Below are positions 1 through 7,651 of a stretch of DNA of 64,000 nucleotides, one piece after another. Source of the stretch: Candidatus Poribacteria bacterium (lineage in GTDB: Bacteria; Poribacteria; WGA-4E; PCPOR2b). The notes beneath the pieces are model-generated. The model ran no database searches and was not told the origin of the DNA. It saw nothing but the letters and a program-made list of their open reading frames with translations. The stretch's first letter is position 1; every line of letters begins with the position of its first letter. The stretch is from positions 47,231 through 111,230 of the forward strand of contig JAJEAL010000088.1 in the NCBI GenBank assembly GCA_022822785.1, written 5' to 3'. The position numbers and the translations under genes were made by a program.

Positions 1-399
1 ATTGAACCGGAAGAAGTCTATGTTAGTAATATAGAAAACAAGGCAGTTGCCTTTAATATCAATCCTGTGGAAGCGTATAAGAATATTGGGGCTTCTCATC
101 TTAAGCAGGGACAGCTTGACAAAGCCATTCTCGCGTTCAAACAGGCACTCCAAATCAACCCTCGTTCCGTCGAGGTGCACTACCTGCTTGCCGATAGCTA
201 TTCTATCAAAGGCGAAGGGGTGTTATCACGCATATTTCTTAATCAAGCGATGGCTTTGGAGGGTAGCTATATTATTGATACTAAGGTGATGCCGGAGATA
301 CAGCCTACCGTTGTAGAATTTCCTAGCCCAATACAACTTCCCCACTCTCCTGAATTTTTCCAACGTCCGGTTAGACAGATGGACGCACCCCCTAGGTAA
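1..399 (+). CDS. TPR-repeat protein, C-terminal part (5' end outside window)
   Basis: The reading frame is open from base 1 to the TAA at 397-399, so the gene starts upstream of the window. The visible 132 residues hold one clear tetratricopeptide unit: a stretch starting VEAYKNIGASHLKQGQLDKA, followed by a second helix pair (PRSVEVHYLLADSYSIKGE). The tail is proline-rich (PEIQPTVVEFPSPIQLPHSP) and probably disordered. TPRs mediate protein-protein contact; the partner and compartment cannot be told because the N-terminus is missing. An internal ATG is not available; a GTG at 67 is the only start-like codon nearby and is not needed. ispH follows after 45 bases on the same strand. Confidence 0.7.
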   Translation: MEPEEVYVSNIENKAVAFNINPVEAYKNIGASHLKQGQLDKAILAFKQALQINPRSVEVHYLLADSYSIKGEGVLSRIFLNQAMALEGSYIIDTKVMPEIQPTVVEFPSPIQLPHSPEFFQRPVRQMDAPPR

Positions 400-444
400 T
401 TTTCGGAGTCTTAAACCAGTCAGTCAACTTAAATGGTGTGAGAA

Positions 445-1698
445 ATGCCAAGAGCGTTTAACGTCCCACTTTTCTACCGAAGTCCTATCATCTCCGTCGT
501 GAAGCAAGCGCGCCGGGTGACAGACCCTCGGAAACGTGATCTCACGCCTTCGGTATTGGACTTTGGTCCGGTACGTTTCAAGATAGCGCGTCATTTCGGC
601 TTTTGTTACGGAGTTGAGAATGCGATCGAAATTGCGTACCGGACGCTGGATGAGAATCCGGATAAGCGAATTTTTCTGCTATCAGAGATGATTCACAATC
701 CGCATGTCAACGCAGATCTGCGTGAGCGAGGGGTGCAATTCCTCTGTGACACGTCTGGAAAGGAATTGATTCCCTTTGAGGAATTGACGCTTGACGATGT
801 GGTTATTGTGCCTGCCTTTGGAACAACGGTAGAGATTCAGTCCAAACTGAATGAACGTGGTATTAACCCTTACGCTTATAACACGACGTGCCCATTTGTG
901 GAGAAAGTGTGGAAGAAAAGTGCGGAGATAGGAGGAGAAGACTACACAGTTGTTGTGCACGGCAAACGATACCACGAAGAAACGCGAGCAACGTTTTCCC
1001 ATGCACAATTGGGGGCGCCTGTAGTGGTTGTGCTAAATATGGTTGAAGCGAAAAACCTCGCTAAAGTGATACGTGGCGAGGCGGACCGGGAGTTTTTCTT
1101 TGAGTTTTTTGCGGATGGCTACTCCCCTGGTTTTGAGCCGGATCGAGATCTTAAGCGTATCGGGGTTGTCAACCAGACTACGATGTTAGCGACCGAGACA
1201 CAGGCAATTGCTGACCTACTTCGGCGGGCGATGGTGGACCGATACGGTGAGTCGTGCATTGATCAACATTTTGCTGATACGAAAGATACACTCTGCTATG
1301 CGACCAAAGAGAACCAAGATGCGACACTCGCGCTCATCGAAGACGGGAGCGACGTGGCTTTAGTCGTTGGTGGATATAACTCCTCCAATACTAGCCACCT
1401 TGTCGAGTTGTGTGATGCTCAACTGCCAACCTACTTTGTCTGTGACGCCGGTGAGATTGAATCACCTCGATTGATCCACCACTGGGACATTCACGCAAAA
1501 GCTGTGTGCGAAACGATCGATTGGCTGCCGATGAGATCTCATAATGATAAGCCTGTCGATATTATCCTGACCGCGGGGGCTTCTTGTCCTGATGCACTGC
1601 TTGATGATGTACTGTGCAAAATTGTCTCTTGGTTTCCCCACACCCGTTCAATTGACGATGTCCTTGCACCCTACCGGGAAAATACAGGTTCCGATTGA
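445..1698 (+). CDS. ispH: 4-hydroxy-3-methylbut-2-enyl diphosphate reductase
   Basis: Last enzyme of the MEP isoprenoid pathway: a [4Fe-4S] enzyme that reduces HMBPP to IPP and DMAPP in the cytosol. The 417-residue length and layout match the long plant/cyanobacterial IspH subtype rather than the ~310-residue proteobacterial form. Visible motifs are the first cluster cysteine in FGFCYGVENA (C54), histidines in SEMIHNPHVN (~84-87), second cysteine in TTCPFVEKVWK (~149), HGKRYHEETRATFSH (~172-186), NQTTMLAT, third cysteine in DTLCYATKENQ and GGYNSSNTSHL. The first ~40 residues are poorly conserved, so the exact ATG is uncertain. ispD and ispF of the same pathway lie 11 kb downstream. The stop is TGA, relevant to the UGA recoding case at 45.5 kb. 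Confidence 0.95.
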   Translation: MPRAFNVPLFYRSPIISVVKQARRVTDPRKRDLTPSVLDFGPVRFKIARHFGFCYGVENAIEIAYRTLDENPDKRIFLLSEMIHNPHVNADLRERGVQFLCDTSGKELIPFEELTLDDVVIVPAFGTTVEIQSKLNERGINPYAYNTTCPFVEKVWKKSAEIGGEDYTVVVHGKRYHEETRATFSHAQLGAPVVVVLNMVEAKNLAKVIRGEADREFFFEFFADGYSPGFEPDRDLKRIGVVNQTTMLATETQAIADLLRRAMVDRYGESCIDQHFADTKDTLCYATKENQDATLALIEDGSDVALVVGGYNSSNTSHLVELCDAQLPTYFVCDAGEIESPRLIHHWDIHAKAVCETIDWLPMRSHNDKPVDIILTAGASCPDALLDDVLCKIVSWFPHTRSIDDVLAPYRENTGSD

Positions 1699-1727
1699 TA
1701 ACAGGTTGGGCGGGGTTCTGCATTGGC

Positions 1728-2798
1728 TTAGTTAGCACGAATGATTTTCCACACGCCATCGATTTCGGCGAGGACCAGCGAAAGGATGCCAGAAGTCTGT
1801 TTGGCTTTTCCGCTACCTGTCGGCGTATATTGGAGTGTGTAGGTACCATCAACAATAGCGGTATCGTCAATGACATTCCGGTAAATGTTTATCTCGGTCA
1901 ATGTCATGTTGATTTGATGGTGTGTCTTAAAAAATTCAACAGCCCTCGCTTGGATATCGTTATATGTTCGCCCGTTAGAATTGTAGCTTGCTGAAAAACA
2001 AGACATGACCTTCTCAAGGTTGCCGGTGTCATATCCCTCCTCGTACTGCTTTAATACGCGCTTGATTAATTCGTCGTCACTTGCTGGTACTTCTGCCTGC
2101 GGAGCGAGTGCCTGAACTAGCTTTTGCGCCGTTTGACCCGTTGTGATTGGATACCCCCACACTTCCAGCTCCATGACTCGGGCAAACCCCTCGACTTCAT
2201 AGACCGGTTTTTCCCGCGACATATACTGATAAATCCGCTCCGTATCATTTGTTGAGACAGGCACAAGCCGGACCTGTTGAGCAAACAGCTTGCCGCGAAT
2301 GTCGTGCACCCGTTGCCCTTTGGTATTATCCCGTGCTGTGTACTGTCTATCTTTCGTATCGCCTGTTGGAATCAATCCCCAGCCGGTTCCATGCCAATAT
2401 TCAATGCGGTAGTCCTTGAGACCGTATTTTTCGGCGGGATACTGTTCGGAATCGATGGTGTACATGACGATACGCCGGATGTCAGCGGGTTCAGCAAGAT
2501 TGATTTGCACGTAAGGGCGTTTATTTAGATCTGAGGTGCGTAGATGCTCTAAAGTACAGCCCCAGCCACTGCCTTCATCCCACGTTTCGGAGGAGGCATC
2601 TCCATCGATTACCTCTTCAGGTAGGTGATTGGGAAGATGTTGTGACGCTTCAGCGACCGCACCTTTGCTAAGGAGCGCGAAATTGCGTAGTTCTGGCGAC
2701 GGTTCAAAGAGTGGATTTTGCAAGGTTTGCGTTTGGCAACTGACCACCGTAATGAGTAACAGTCCAACGCCGAGGCACAAGTAGGTTTTAGATAACAT
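1728..2798 (-). CDS. Lipoprotein with discoidin-like and SnoaL/NTF2-like domains
   Basis: The start is set at the ATG preceded by GAGGACA. It gives a signal sequence MLSKTYLCLGVGLLLITVVSC ending in a lipobox (VVSC), so the protein is probably membrane-anchored outside the cytoplasm. Residues ~40-220 resemble a galactose-binding-like/F5-8 type C (discoidin) beta-sandwich (phrases such as YVQINLAEPADIRRIVMYT and YRIEYWHGTGWG). The last ~110 residues (LIKRVLKQYEEGYDTGNLEK to the end) look like a SnoaL/NTF2 alpha+beta cone. The domain calls are by eye. The gene is convergent with ispH (29 bases apart). Two further discoidin-like lipoproteins occur at 15.4-16.7 kb. Substrate unknown; glycan or surface binding is only a family-level guess. 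Confidence 0.65.
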   Translation of the reverse strand: MLSKTYLCLGVGLLLITVVSCQTQTLQNPLFEPSPELRNFALLSKGAVAEASQHLPNHLPEEVIDGDASSETWDEGSGWGCTLEHLRTSDLNKRPYVQINLAEPADIRRIVMYTIDSEQYPAEKYGLKDYRIEYWHGTGWGLIPTGDTKDRQYTARDNTKGQRVHDIRGKLFAQQVRLVPVSTNDTERIYQYMSREKPVYEVEGFARVMELEVWGYPITTGQTAQKLVQALAPQAEVPASDDELIKRVLKQYEEGYDTGNLEKVMSCFSASYNSNGRTYNDIQARAVEFFKTHHQINMTLTEINIYRNVIDDTAIVDGTYTLQYTPTGSGKAKQTSGILSLVLAEIDGVWKIIRAN

Positions 2799-2860
2799 TG
2801 TCCTCAATCCTTTCAATCGCAAACGGTACGCTTTTTTAGAGTGTGGAGCTTTTAGCCCGT

Positions 2861-2885
2861 AAACCCTACTCCTTTAGGTTTGGGA
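2861..2885 (+). repeat. Small hairpin resembling an IS200/IS605 right-end structure
   Basis: AAACC at 2861-2865 can pair with GGTTT at 2877-2881 around the loop CTACTCCTTTA. The block TTTAGCCCGTAAACCC just before it and the CTCCTTTAGG loop resemble the end hairpins of IS200/IS605-family elements as I remember them. It lies upstream of a tnpB-like start, so if real it belongs to another, lost copy. Confidence 0.25.
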
Positions 2886-2947
2886 TATAAGCTGTGCTTT
2901 AGCCGTTTTTGGTTGATTTCTGTAGTTAAATATGGTATGCTTATTCT

Positions 2948-3029
2948 GTCTTTCAGTGAGAGATTATCACCCCCAACGCCTTGTTGGGGTCTCTCACAAT
3001 TCTGTGATAAGAATATGAAAGACTGAAAG
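2948..3029. repeat. Composite palindrome, possible IS200/IS605 left end
   Basis: Several nested inverted arms are visible: CTTTCAGT (2950-2957) with ACTGAAAG (3022-3029), GTGAGAGA (2956-2963) with TCTCTCAC (2990-2997), TTATCAC (2964-2970) with GTGATAA (3004-3010), and CCCCAAC (2971-2977) with GTTGGGG (2983-2989). The element sits just upstream of a short tnpB-like reading frame. Subterminal hairpins at the left end are typical of HUH-transposase IS200/IS605 elements; assignment to that family is inference. Confidence 0.45.
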
Positions 3030-3038
3030 GCAATCCCC

Positions 3039-3251
3039 GTGTATACAACTAAAAAAGTGAAGTTTGACGAGCTGGCTAAACTCGACCAACCTGCCCGTGA
3101 AGCGGGGCGTGTATATTCCAAAATTGTATCCCTTATACCGTCGCAGCTTATAGCAGAATGCCGATCCGCTAAAATGGATAACACTCATTATAACGGGCAA
3201 ACTAGATGTTGTCCATTAGAATCTATTCTCACGGTGATTTCCGTGGGATAG
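3039..3251 (+). pseudogene. Possible N-terminal fragment of TnpB/OrfB (IS200/IS605 family)
   Basis: A short frame starts at ATG 3039 with MYTTKKVKFDELAKLDQPAR, followed by EAGRVYSKIVSLI. This resembles the beginning of TnpB/OrfB proteins, the RNA-guided nucleases carried by IS200/IS605 elements, as I remember them. After about 32 residues the similarity is lost and the frame ends at 3251, far short of the usual ~400 residues, so no RuvC or zinc-finger part remains. The palindrome just upstream fits an element end. It could be a chance ORF; only a protein search would decide. Confidence 0.35.
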
Positions 3252-3291
3252 GTTGTCATCTGATGCTATTTCCGCGTTGAGCTAAAAACGG

Positions 3292-3320
3292 TTGATAAAG
3301 CAGGTGGATTATGATATAAT
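3292..3320 (+). promoter_or_regulatory. Sigma70-type promoter of the rpsF operon
   Basis: TTGATA at 3292-3297 and a perfect TATAAT at 3315-3320 are separated by exactly 17 bases. Transcription would start near 3327, giving a 5' leader of about 124 bases before rpsF. This is the best housekeeping promoter seen in the window and lies at the expected place. Confidence 0.8.
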
Positions 3321-3342
3321 ATTACGAATCTCTGCTCCATAA

Positions 3343-3410
3343 TTGACTGATTGTGCATTGTTATGAGGGAGCTGCAGGGAAATTTTCTTCTGCGGGTAAA
3401 CATCAGTCAA
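3343..3410 (+). promoter_or_regulatory. Structured 5' leader of rpsF operon, candidate S6:S18-binding element
   Basis: TTGACTGAT (3343-3351) is perfectly complementary to ATCAGTCAA (3402-3410), forming a 9-bp outer stem. Inside it GCAG (3374-3377) can pair with CTGC (3390-3393), followed by GGGT. Leaders that bind the S6:S18 complex and repress the operon are known upstream of rpsF in many bacteria. The position and hairpin fit, but I cannot confirm the conserved bulge, so the identity is inference. Confidence 0.4.
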
Positions 3411-3450
3411 AACCCAAATTGGAGCCATACGTCCAAAGGGAGGTAGAAAA

Positions 3451-3849
3451 TTGTTGCGTCAATACGAAACTATTTTTATTATTAATCCGGATTTGGATGA
3501 GAGCCAAACAAACGAAGTTATTGAGGGTGTCAAGACGGCTATCGAATCTGGTGGAGGCAAGGTTCTAAAGGTAGATCCATGGGGAAAAAGAAGGCTCGCT
3601 TATGCGGTTAAGCAGTACAGCGATGGCTATTATGTGCTCGTGGTGTTTGAGAGTAGCCCTGAATTTGTCAGTCAATTAAACGGGCACTATCGAATTACGG
3701 AACGGATTATCAAGCATATCGTTGTCCTGTTTGAAGGGGATCTGGCCGCGCTTGCTTCAAGCCATACGTCGGATTCATCGGCAGCAGCGGGTGACTCGAC
3801 AAGGGCTCGTCCTTTTGAAGATTCTGAGAGCGAAGACGAAGACTTTTGA
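3451..3849 (+). CDS. rpsF: 30S ribosomal protein S6
   Basis: Small-subunit protein that binds the central domain of 16S rRNA together with S18. The N-terminus LRQYETIFIINPDLDESQ, the core DPWGKRRLAYAVKQYSDGYY and the helix around YRITERIIKHIV are typical of S6. The acidic tail (FEDSESEDEDF) is longer than in many S6 proteins, giving 132 residues. The start is TTG at 3451, five bases after a strong GGGAGGT ribosome-binding site; a second TTG directly follows. First gene of an rpsF-ssb-rpsR-rplI-dnaB run, a classical arrangement, driven by the promoter at 3292-3320. Confidence 0.95.
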   Translation: MLRQYETIFIINPDLDESQTNEVIEGVKTAIESGGGKVLKVDPWGKRRLAYAVKQYSDGYYVLVVFESSPEFVSQLNGHYRITERIIKHIVVLFEGDLAALASSHTSDSSAAAGDSTRARPFEDSESEDEDF

Positions 3850-3907
3850 TGTTAATGATATTGCTGATAGGATATAGTATCAGATTAAGCATAAGGAGAC
3901 AATAATC

Positions 3908-4360
3908 ATGGCAAGTTACAATAGGGTCATACTCATGGGAAACCTTACCCGAGATCCAGAGTTACAGTACCTTCCAAGCGGCACGGCTGTGGCAAGAATC
4001 GGTCTCGCTGTCAACCGTGTTTACAATGACCGGCAGTCTGGTGAGAGAAAAGAAGAGGTCTGTTTTGTGGATCTTGATGCCTTTGGAAGAACAGCTGAAG
4101 TCATCAACGAATACTGTCAAAAAGGTAGTCCGCTATTGGTTGAAGGTCGTCTGAGATTTCAGAGCTGGGAAACCGATGATGGTCAAAGGCGAAGCAAACA
4201 TAGCGTTTTGGTGGATCGGTTCCAATTTGTGGGTGGTCGTCAAGATGGTGACGGTGGGGGCGCTTACGATCAAGCAGCCCCTGCACCAGCCGCAGCAGCA
4301 CCTGAGTTTTCAGGGGAACAAGGTCCGCCTGCAACCACTGACGACGATATTCCTTTCTAA
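3908..4360 (+). CDS. ssb: Single-stranded DNA-binding protein
   Basis: Binds and protects single-stranded DNA during replication, recombination and repair. The OB-fold begins YNRVILMGNLTRDPELQYLP and continues through VCFVDLDAFGRTAEVINEYC and PLLVEGRLRFQSWETDDGQ. A flexible Gly/Ala/Pro linker (~115-140) leads to the acidic DDDIPF tip, the standard docking site for partner proteins. 150 residues is a normal size. AAGGAGA lies 10 bases before the ATG. It sits between rpsF and rpsR, but a terminator-like hairpin follows it. Confidence 0.96.
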   Translation: MASYNRVILMGNLTRDPELQYLPSGTAVARIGLAVNRVYNDRQSGERKEEVCFVDLDAFGRTAEVINEYCQKGSPLLVEGRLRFQSWETDDGQRRSKHSVLVDRFQFVGGRQDGDGGGAYDQAAPAPAAAAPEFSGEQGPPATTDDDIPF

Positions 4361-4401
4361 GATTGATTGTTGCATAAAATTATTAACGGATATTGAGAAT
4401 G

Positions 4402-4433
4402 AAAAGCGGGCGTATTTGATGCCCGCTTTTTCT
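4402..4433 (+). terminator. Intrinsic terminator/attenuator between ssb and rpsR
   Basis: AAAAGCGGGC (4402-4411) and GCCCGCTTTT (4421-4430) form a perfect 10-bp stem with a 9-base loop, followed by more T. This is a textbook factor-independent terminator in the + direction. It splits the rpsF-ssb pair from rpsR-rplI-dnaB, so part of the transcripts may stop here or rpsR may have its own control. Confidence 0.8.
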
Positions 4434-4462
4434 TCGTTACTACAGATTGGAGGATTAGCATT

Positions 4463-4753
4463 TTGGCAAGGGAACAACGAGGTAATACAAGAGATACTCG
4501 CCGGGGCAACTTCAGAGATTCGCGGGAAACTCCCTATCGGAGAGGACGCCGCAAACGATGTCGTTTCTGTATGGACAAGACAGATTTCATCGATTATAAG
4601 AGCGTTGAAATACTCCGAAGTTTCGTGACAGACCGTGGTAAAATTCTGCCACGACGGGTATCGGGTAACTGCGCGAAACATCAGAGAGAAGTGACCAGAG
4701 CAATTAAACGTGCGCGTAACATCGCTCTTGTGCCTTTTACGACACAACAGTAG
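4463..4753 (+). CDS. rpsR: 30S ribosomal protein S18
   Basis: Small-subunit protein that pairs with S6 on the 16S central domain. The core [20 protein letters not shown], then [20 protein letters not shown] and [20 protein letters not shown], is diagnostic of S18. C35/C38 and the later cysteine form the zinc-binding type of S18. The N-terminal ~28 residues are an arginine-rich extension ([19 protein letters not shown]). The start is TTG at 4463, preceded by TTGGAGGA. rplI follows 92 bases later. Confidence 0.93.
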   Translation: MAREQRGNTRDTRRGNFRDSRETPYRRGRRKRCRFCMDKTDFIDYKSVEILRSFVTDRGKILPRRVSGNCAKHQREVTRAIKRARNIALVPFTTQQ

Positions 4754-4845
4754 GTCATGGAGGGGGGGAAGGGCATCGCACAGCTTCCCCATCTGGATTT
4801 ATCCATTATGACTATTCGCTAGTTATAAGAATCGAGAGGCATTTT

Positions 4846-5298
4846 ATGGAAGTTATTTTAAAAAAAACGGTGGACACCCTTGGAGATGAAGGGGACATTT
4901 TAACAGTAGCCAATGGCTATGCACGCAATTATTTAATCCCGATGCAGCTTGCGGTTCGAGCAACAGAGAAAAATCGGCGGATGCTTGAACATGAGCGGCG
5001 ATTGCTAGCAGCTCAAGGTGAAAAAGCGAAAGTAAGGGCTGAAGAGCTTGCAAGCCGTATCTCGGAAGTAACTTGTACGATTGGAAGGCGTGCTGGGGAA
5101 AACGATCGGCTTTTTGGATCTATTACCTCGATGGATATTGCGGAGGCGCTTGCGAGCCAAGATATTGAGGTTGATCGGCGGAATATTGAATTAGACGAGC
5201 CCATCAGAGAGTTAGGGGTTTTCATGGTTCCTATCCGCTTCCACGCTGACGTTACCGCAAATATTCAGGTTGTTGTCGTTCGTGACGAGACACCTTGA
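4846..5298 (+). CDS. rplI: 50S ribosomal protein L9
   Basis: Large-subunit protein that binds 23S rRNA at the base of the L1 stalk. The N-terminal domain MEVILKKTVDTLGDEGDILT with VANGYARNYLIPMQLAVRAT contains the conserved GxxGxVxxVxxGYARNYLxP pattern. A long connecting helix (~45-75) is rich in Glu/Arg/Lys, and the C-terminal domain contains GRRAGENDRLFGSITSMDIA. The length (150) is standard. Part of the rpsF-dnaB run. Confidence 0.95.
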   Translation: MEVILKKTVDTLGDEGDILTVANGYARNYLIPMQLAVRATEKNRRMLEHERRLLAAQGEKAKVRAEELASRISEVTCTIGRRAGENDRLFGSITSMDIAEALASQDIEVDRRNIELDEPIRELGVFMVPIRFHADVTANIQVVVVRDETP

Positions 5299-5337
5299 CG
5301 CTCATATTTCACAATCTGTAAACTCCGAGTTTGAACA

Positions 5338-6669
5338 ATGAATACCAACACGATGGAGCCCCTCCACGATAGGGAATCAGAGCAAGCCGTGCTTGGGGCG
5401 ATGATGGTAGATAGCGCGGTGATTCCCCGTGTGATCGCTATCCTTGGTCATACTTCGGAGAATTTTTTTACCGCTGATCACCAACTCATCTATACGGCAA
5501 TTCTTGGCGTATATGAACGTCATAATCGGGTGGATGCCCTCCTTGTATCCGACGAGCTCGACAGAACAAACGATCTGAATCGAGCGGGCGGAGATTTGTA
5601 CCTCTATGATCTCCAAGCCCGGATTGTCGAAACGGACAGCACCGAATTTTATGCACAGATTGTTCGAGAAAAATCGACACGCCGGCAATTGGTGCAAGCA
5701 GGAGAGCAGATTAGCAATCTGGCACGTGATCAGGAACAAAATCTTCGGGATGTTTTGGATCAATCTCAGGAAGGCATTTTCCGTCTCGGTCAAGTGGACA
5801 ATGACCAAGGGTTCGTTTCGGTCAGTTCAATTGTCAAGGAAACCTTGGCAGATATCGAAGAACTGTCCCATAAGCGTGAGCAGTTTATTGGCATACCGAC
5901 GGGCTTTACCGATTTTGATTTAATGACATCGGGGTTGCAGCGTGGTGATTTGATTATTATTGCGGCCCGGCCTAGCATGGGTAAAAGCACGCTGGTGTTG
6001 AATATGGCGCAGAATATTGCGATTGAACAGGAACTGCCGGTTGCGATATTCAGTTTAGAAATGCCCACGCAACAGGTGCTCATGCGGATGCTAGCTGCGG
6101 AAGCCCGGATTAGCTTTAGTAACCTTCGTACTGGAAGCTTGACAGACGAGGATTGGGGCGGCTTGACACGGGCAGTCAGTAGCCTAATGTCGGTGCCCAT
6201 TTTTGTTAATGATACGAGAGGGGTCACAGTACAAACGTTGCGGGCGGAAGGTCGTCGCTTGAAGGGGGAGCACAATAATCTCGCGGTAATTATCGTGGAT
6301 TATTTACAGCTGCTGAGTGGTTCGGGTCGATATGCCGGGCGGGTGGAAGAGATTTCAGATATTTCCCGAGCACTCAAAACTCTCGCTTGGGAACTTGATA
6401 CACCCATTATCGCGTGTTCTCAGCTGAGTCGTGAAGTTGAAAAACGTCCGGATAAGCGTCCGCTGTTATCCGATTTACGAGAATCCGGTGCTATTGAGCA
6501 GGATGCCGATTTAGTTGCCTTCTTATATCGCGAAGACTATTACGACGAGGTCGCGGATGACCAAGGGACTGCCGATCTAATTATCAAGAAGCAGCGTAAC
6601 GGTCCAACAGGGACAGTCAGGTTGGAATTCTATAGAACACAGATGCGATTCGCCAATATATCATATTAG
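5338..6669 (+). CDS. dnaB: Replicative DNA helicase DnaB
   Basis: Hexameric 5'-3' helicase that unwinds DNA at the fork. The N-terminal domain (~1-150) starts with the typical HDRESEQAVLGAMMVDSAVI. A linker helix leads to the RecA-like domain with Walker A ARPSMGKST (~210-218), Walker B LAVIIVDYLQLL (~317-328), the CSQLSREVEKRPDKRPLLSD segment and the arginine-finger region LRESGAIEQDADLVAFLYR. At 443 residues it is full length, with no intein. The ATG at 5338 has only a weak ribosome-binding site (CGAG). Follows rplI by 39 bases. Confidence 0.96.
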   Translation: MNTNTMEPLHDRESEQAVLGAMMVDSAVIPRVIAILGHTSENFFTADHQLIYTAILGVYERHNRVDALLVSDELDRTNDLNRAGGDLYLYDLQARIVETDSTEFYAQIVREKSTRRQLVQAGEQISNLARDQEQNLRDVLDQSQEGIFRLGQVDNDQGFVSVSSIVKETLADIEELSHKREQFIGIPTGFTDFDLMTSGLQRGDLIIIAARPSMGKSTLVLNMAQNIAIEQELPVAIFSLEMPTQQVLMRMLAAEARISFSNLRTGSLTDEDWGGLTRAVSSLMSVPIFVNDTRGVTVQTLRAEGRRLKGEHNNLAVIIVDYLQLLSGSGRYAGRVEEISDISRALKTLAWELDTPIIACSQLSREVEKRPDKRPLLSDLRESGAIEQDADLVAFLYREDYYDEVADDQGTADLIIKKQRNGPTGTVRLEFYRTQMRFANISY

Positions 6670-6713
6670 CGAGGGAGAACTGTTGACCCCTGTCTGGGCG
6701 ACCTTTATATCGT

Positions 6714-7571
6714 GTGCTACCTATGCATAATCAACCGTCTATCCGACGCCAAACGCTATATGATTCCCGCAACTTCTTAATCCGCTTTGTTGATTTTGCA
6801 GGTGGTCGAGCTCTGAATGGCATATCTGGGCTTGGGAATGCGACCATGCTGGTTTGGGAGACTTGGTCGTTAGCTTTTAGACCTCCATTTCAACTTAAAC
6901 TGCTGGTTCATCAGTTGTTTTTGATTGGCGTCAATTCGATATCAGTTGTACTAATCTCTGGACTTTTTACTGGTATGGTATTGGCGACACAGGGATACTA
7001 TCAGCTTATCCAGCTATCAGCAGAAGGCACACTGGGCAAATTTGTCACTGTATCAGTGGTTAAAGAGCTTGGACCGATGGTCACTGCATTTGTACTTGCT
7101 GGGAGAATCGGTGCGTCGATTACGGCGGAGCTGGGTACCATGAAAGTAACCGAGCAGATAGATGCCCTTGAGGTTATGGCGACTAATCCGGTCAAGTACC
7201 TCGTTGTTCCTCGGTTTCTTGCTTGTGCAATCATGCTACCGATTTTGACGCTTTTTGCGATTGTTTTTGGAATTGCAGGTGGCTATCTCTCAGCTATTAC
7301 CCTATTTGATATGAATGGTCTCTTTTTTCTTAAGCTCGCCCAAGCCAATTTGTTTATCGACAGTATTATTACCAGTCTTGTTAAAGCATCAGCGTTTGGG
7401 ATGGCGATTGCTTCGATCGGTTGTTACAAAGGTTTTACAATATCTTCAGCGGGTGGTGCCGAAGGGGTTGGCAAGTCCACAACAGGTTCAGCGGTAACTT
7501 CGCTGGTTACTATCTTGGCTCTGGATGTTTTGTTAAACCAAATGCTTCATGTGGTGTTCGGGGTGCAATAG
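6714..7571 (+). CDS. mlaE: MlaE-family ABC transporter permease
   Basis: Inner-membrane permease of the Mla/MCE lipid transporter that moves phospholipids between inner and outer membrane. About five hydrophobic segments are visible, starting LLVHQLFLIGVNSISVVLIS. The family signature is LGPMVTAFVLAGRIGASITA followed by ELGTMKVTEQIDALEVMATN. The N-terminal amphipathic part (~1-60) precedes the first membrane helix. 285 residues fits the longer MlaE type. The start is a GTG at 6714 or ATG at 6723. mlaF and mlaD follow directly, giving a complete FED core module. Confidence 0.92.
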   Translation: MLPMHNQPSIRRQTLYDSRNFLIRFVDFAGGRALNGISGLGNATMLVWETWSLAFRPPFQLKLLVHQLFLIGVNSISVVLISGLFTGMVLATQGYYQLIQLSAEGTLGKFVTVSVVKELGPMVTAFVLAGRIGASITAELGTMKVTEQIDALEVMATNPVKYLVVPRFLACAIMLPILTLFAIVFGIAGGYLSAITLFDMNGLFFLKLAQANLFIDSIITSLVKASAFGMAIASIGCYKGFTISSAGGAEGVGKSTTGSAVTSLVTILALDVLLNQMLHVVFGVQ

Positions 7572-7651
7572 TCGGCGGAATGGAGTAAAGGGCGAGGTGT
7601 ATCAGTGCTATATTGGTCTCTAAATTGTGCAGCGGCTCTGCGGTAAGTAAA

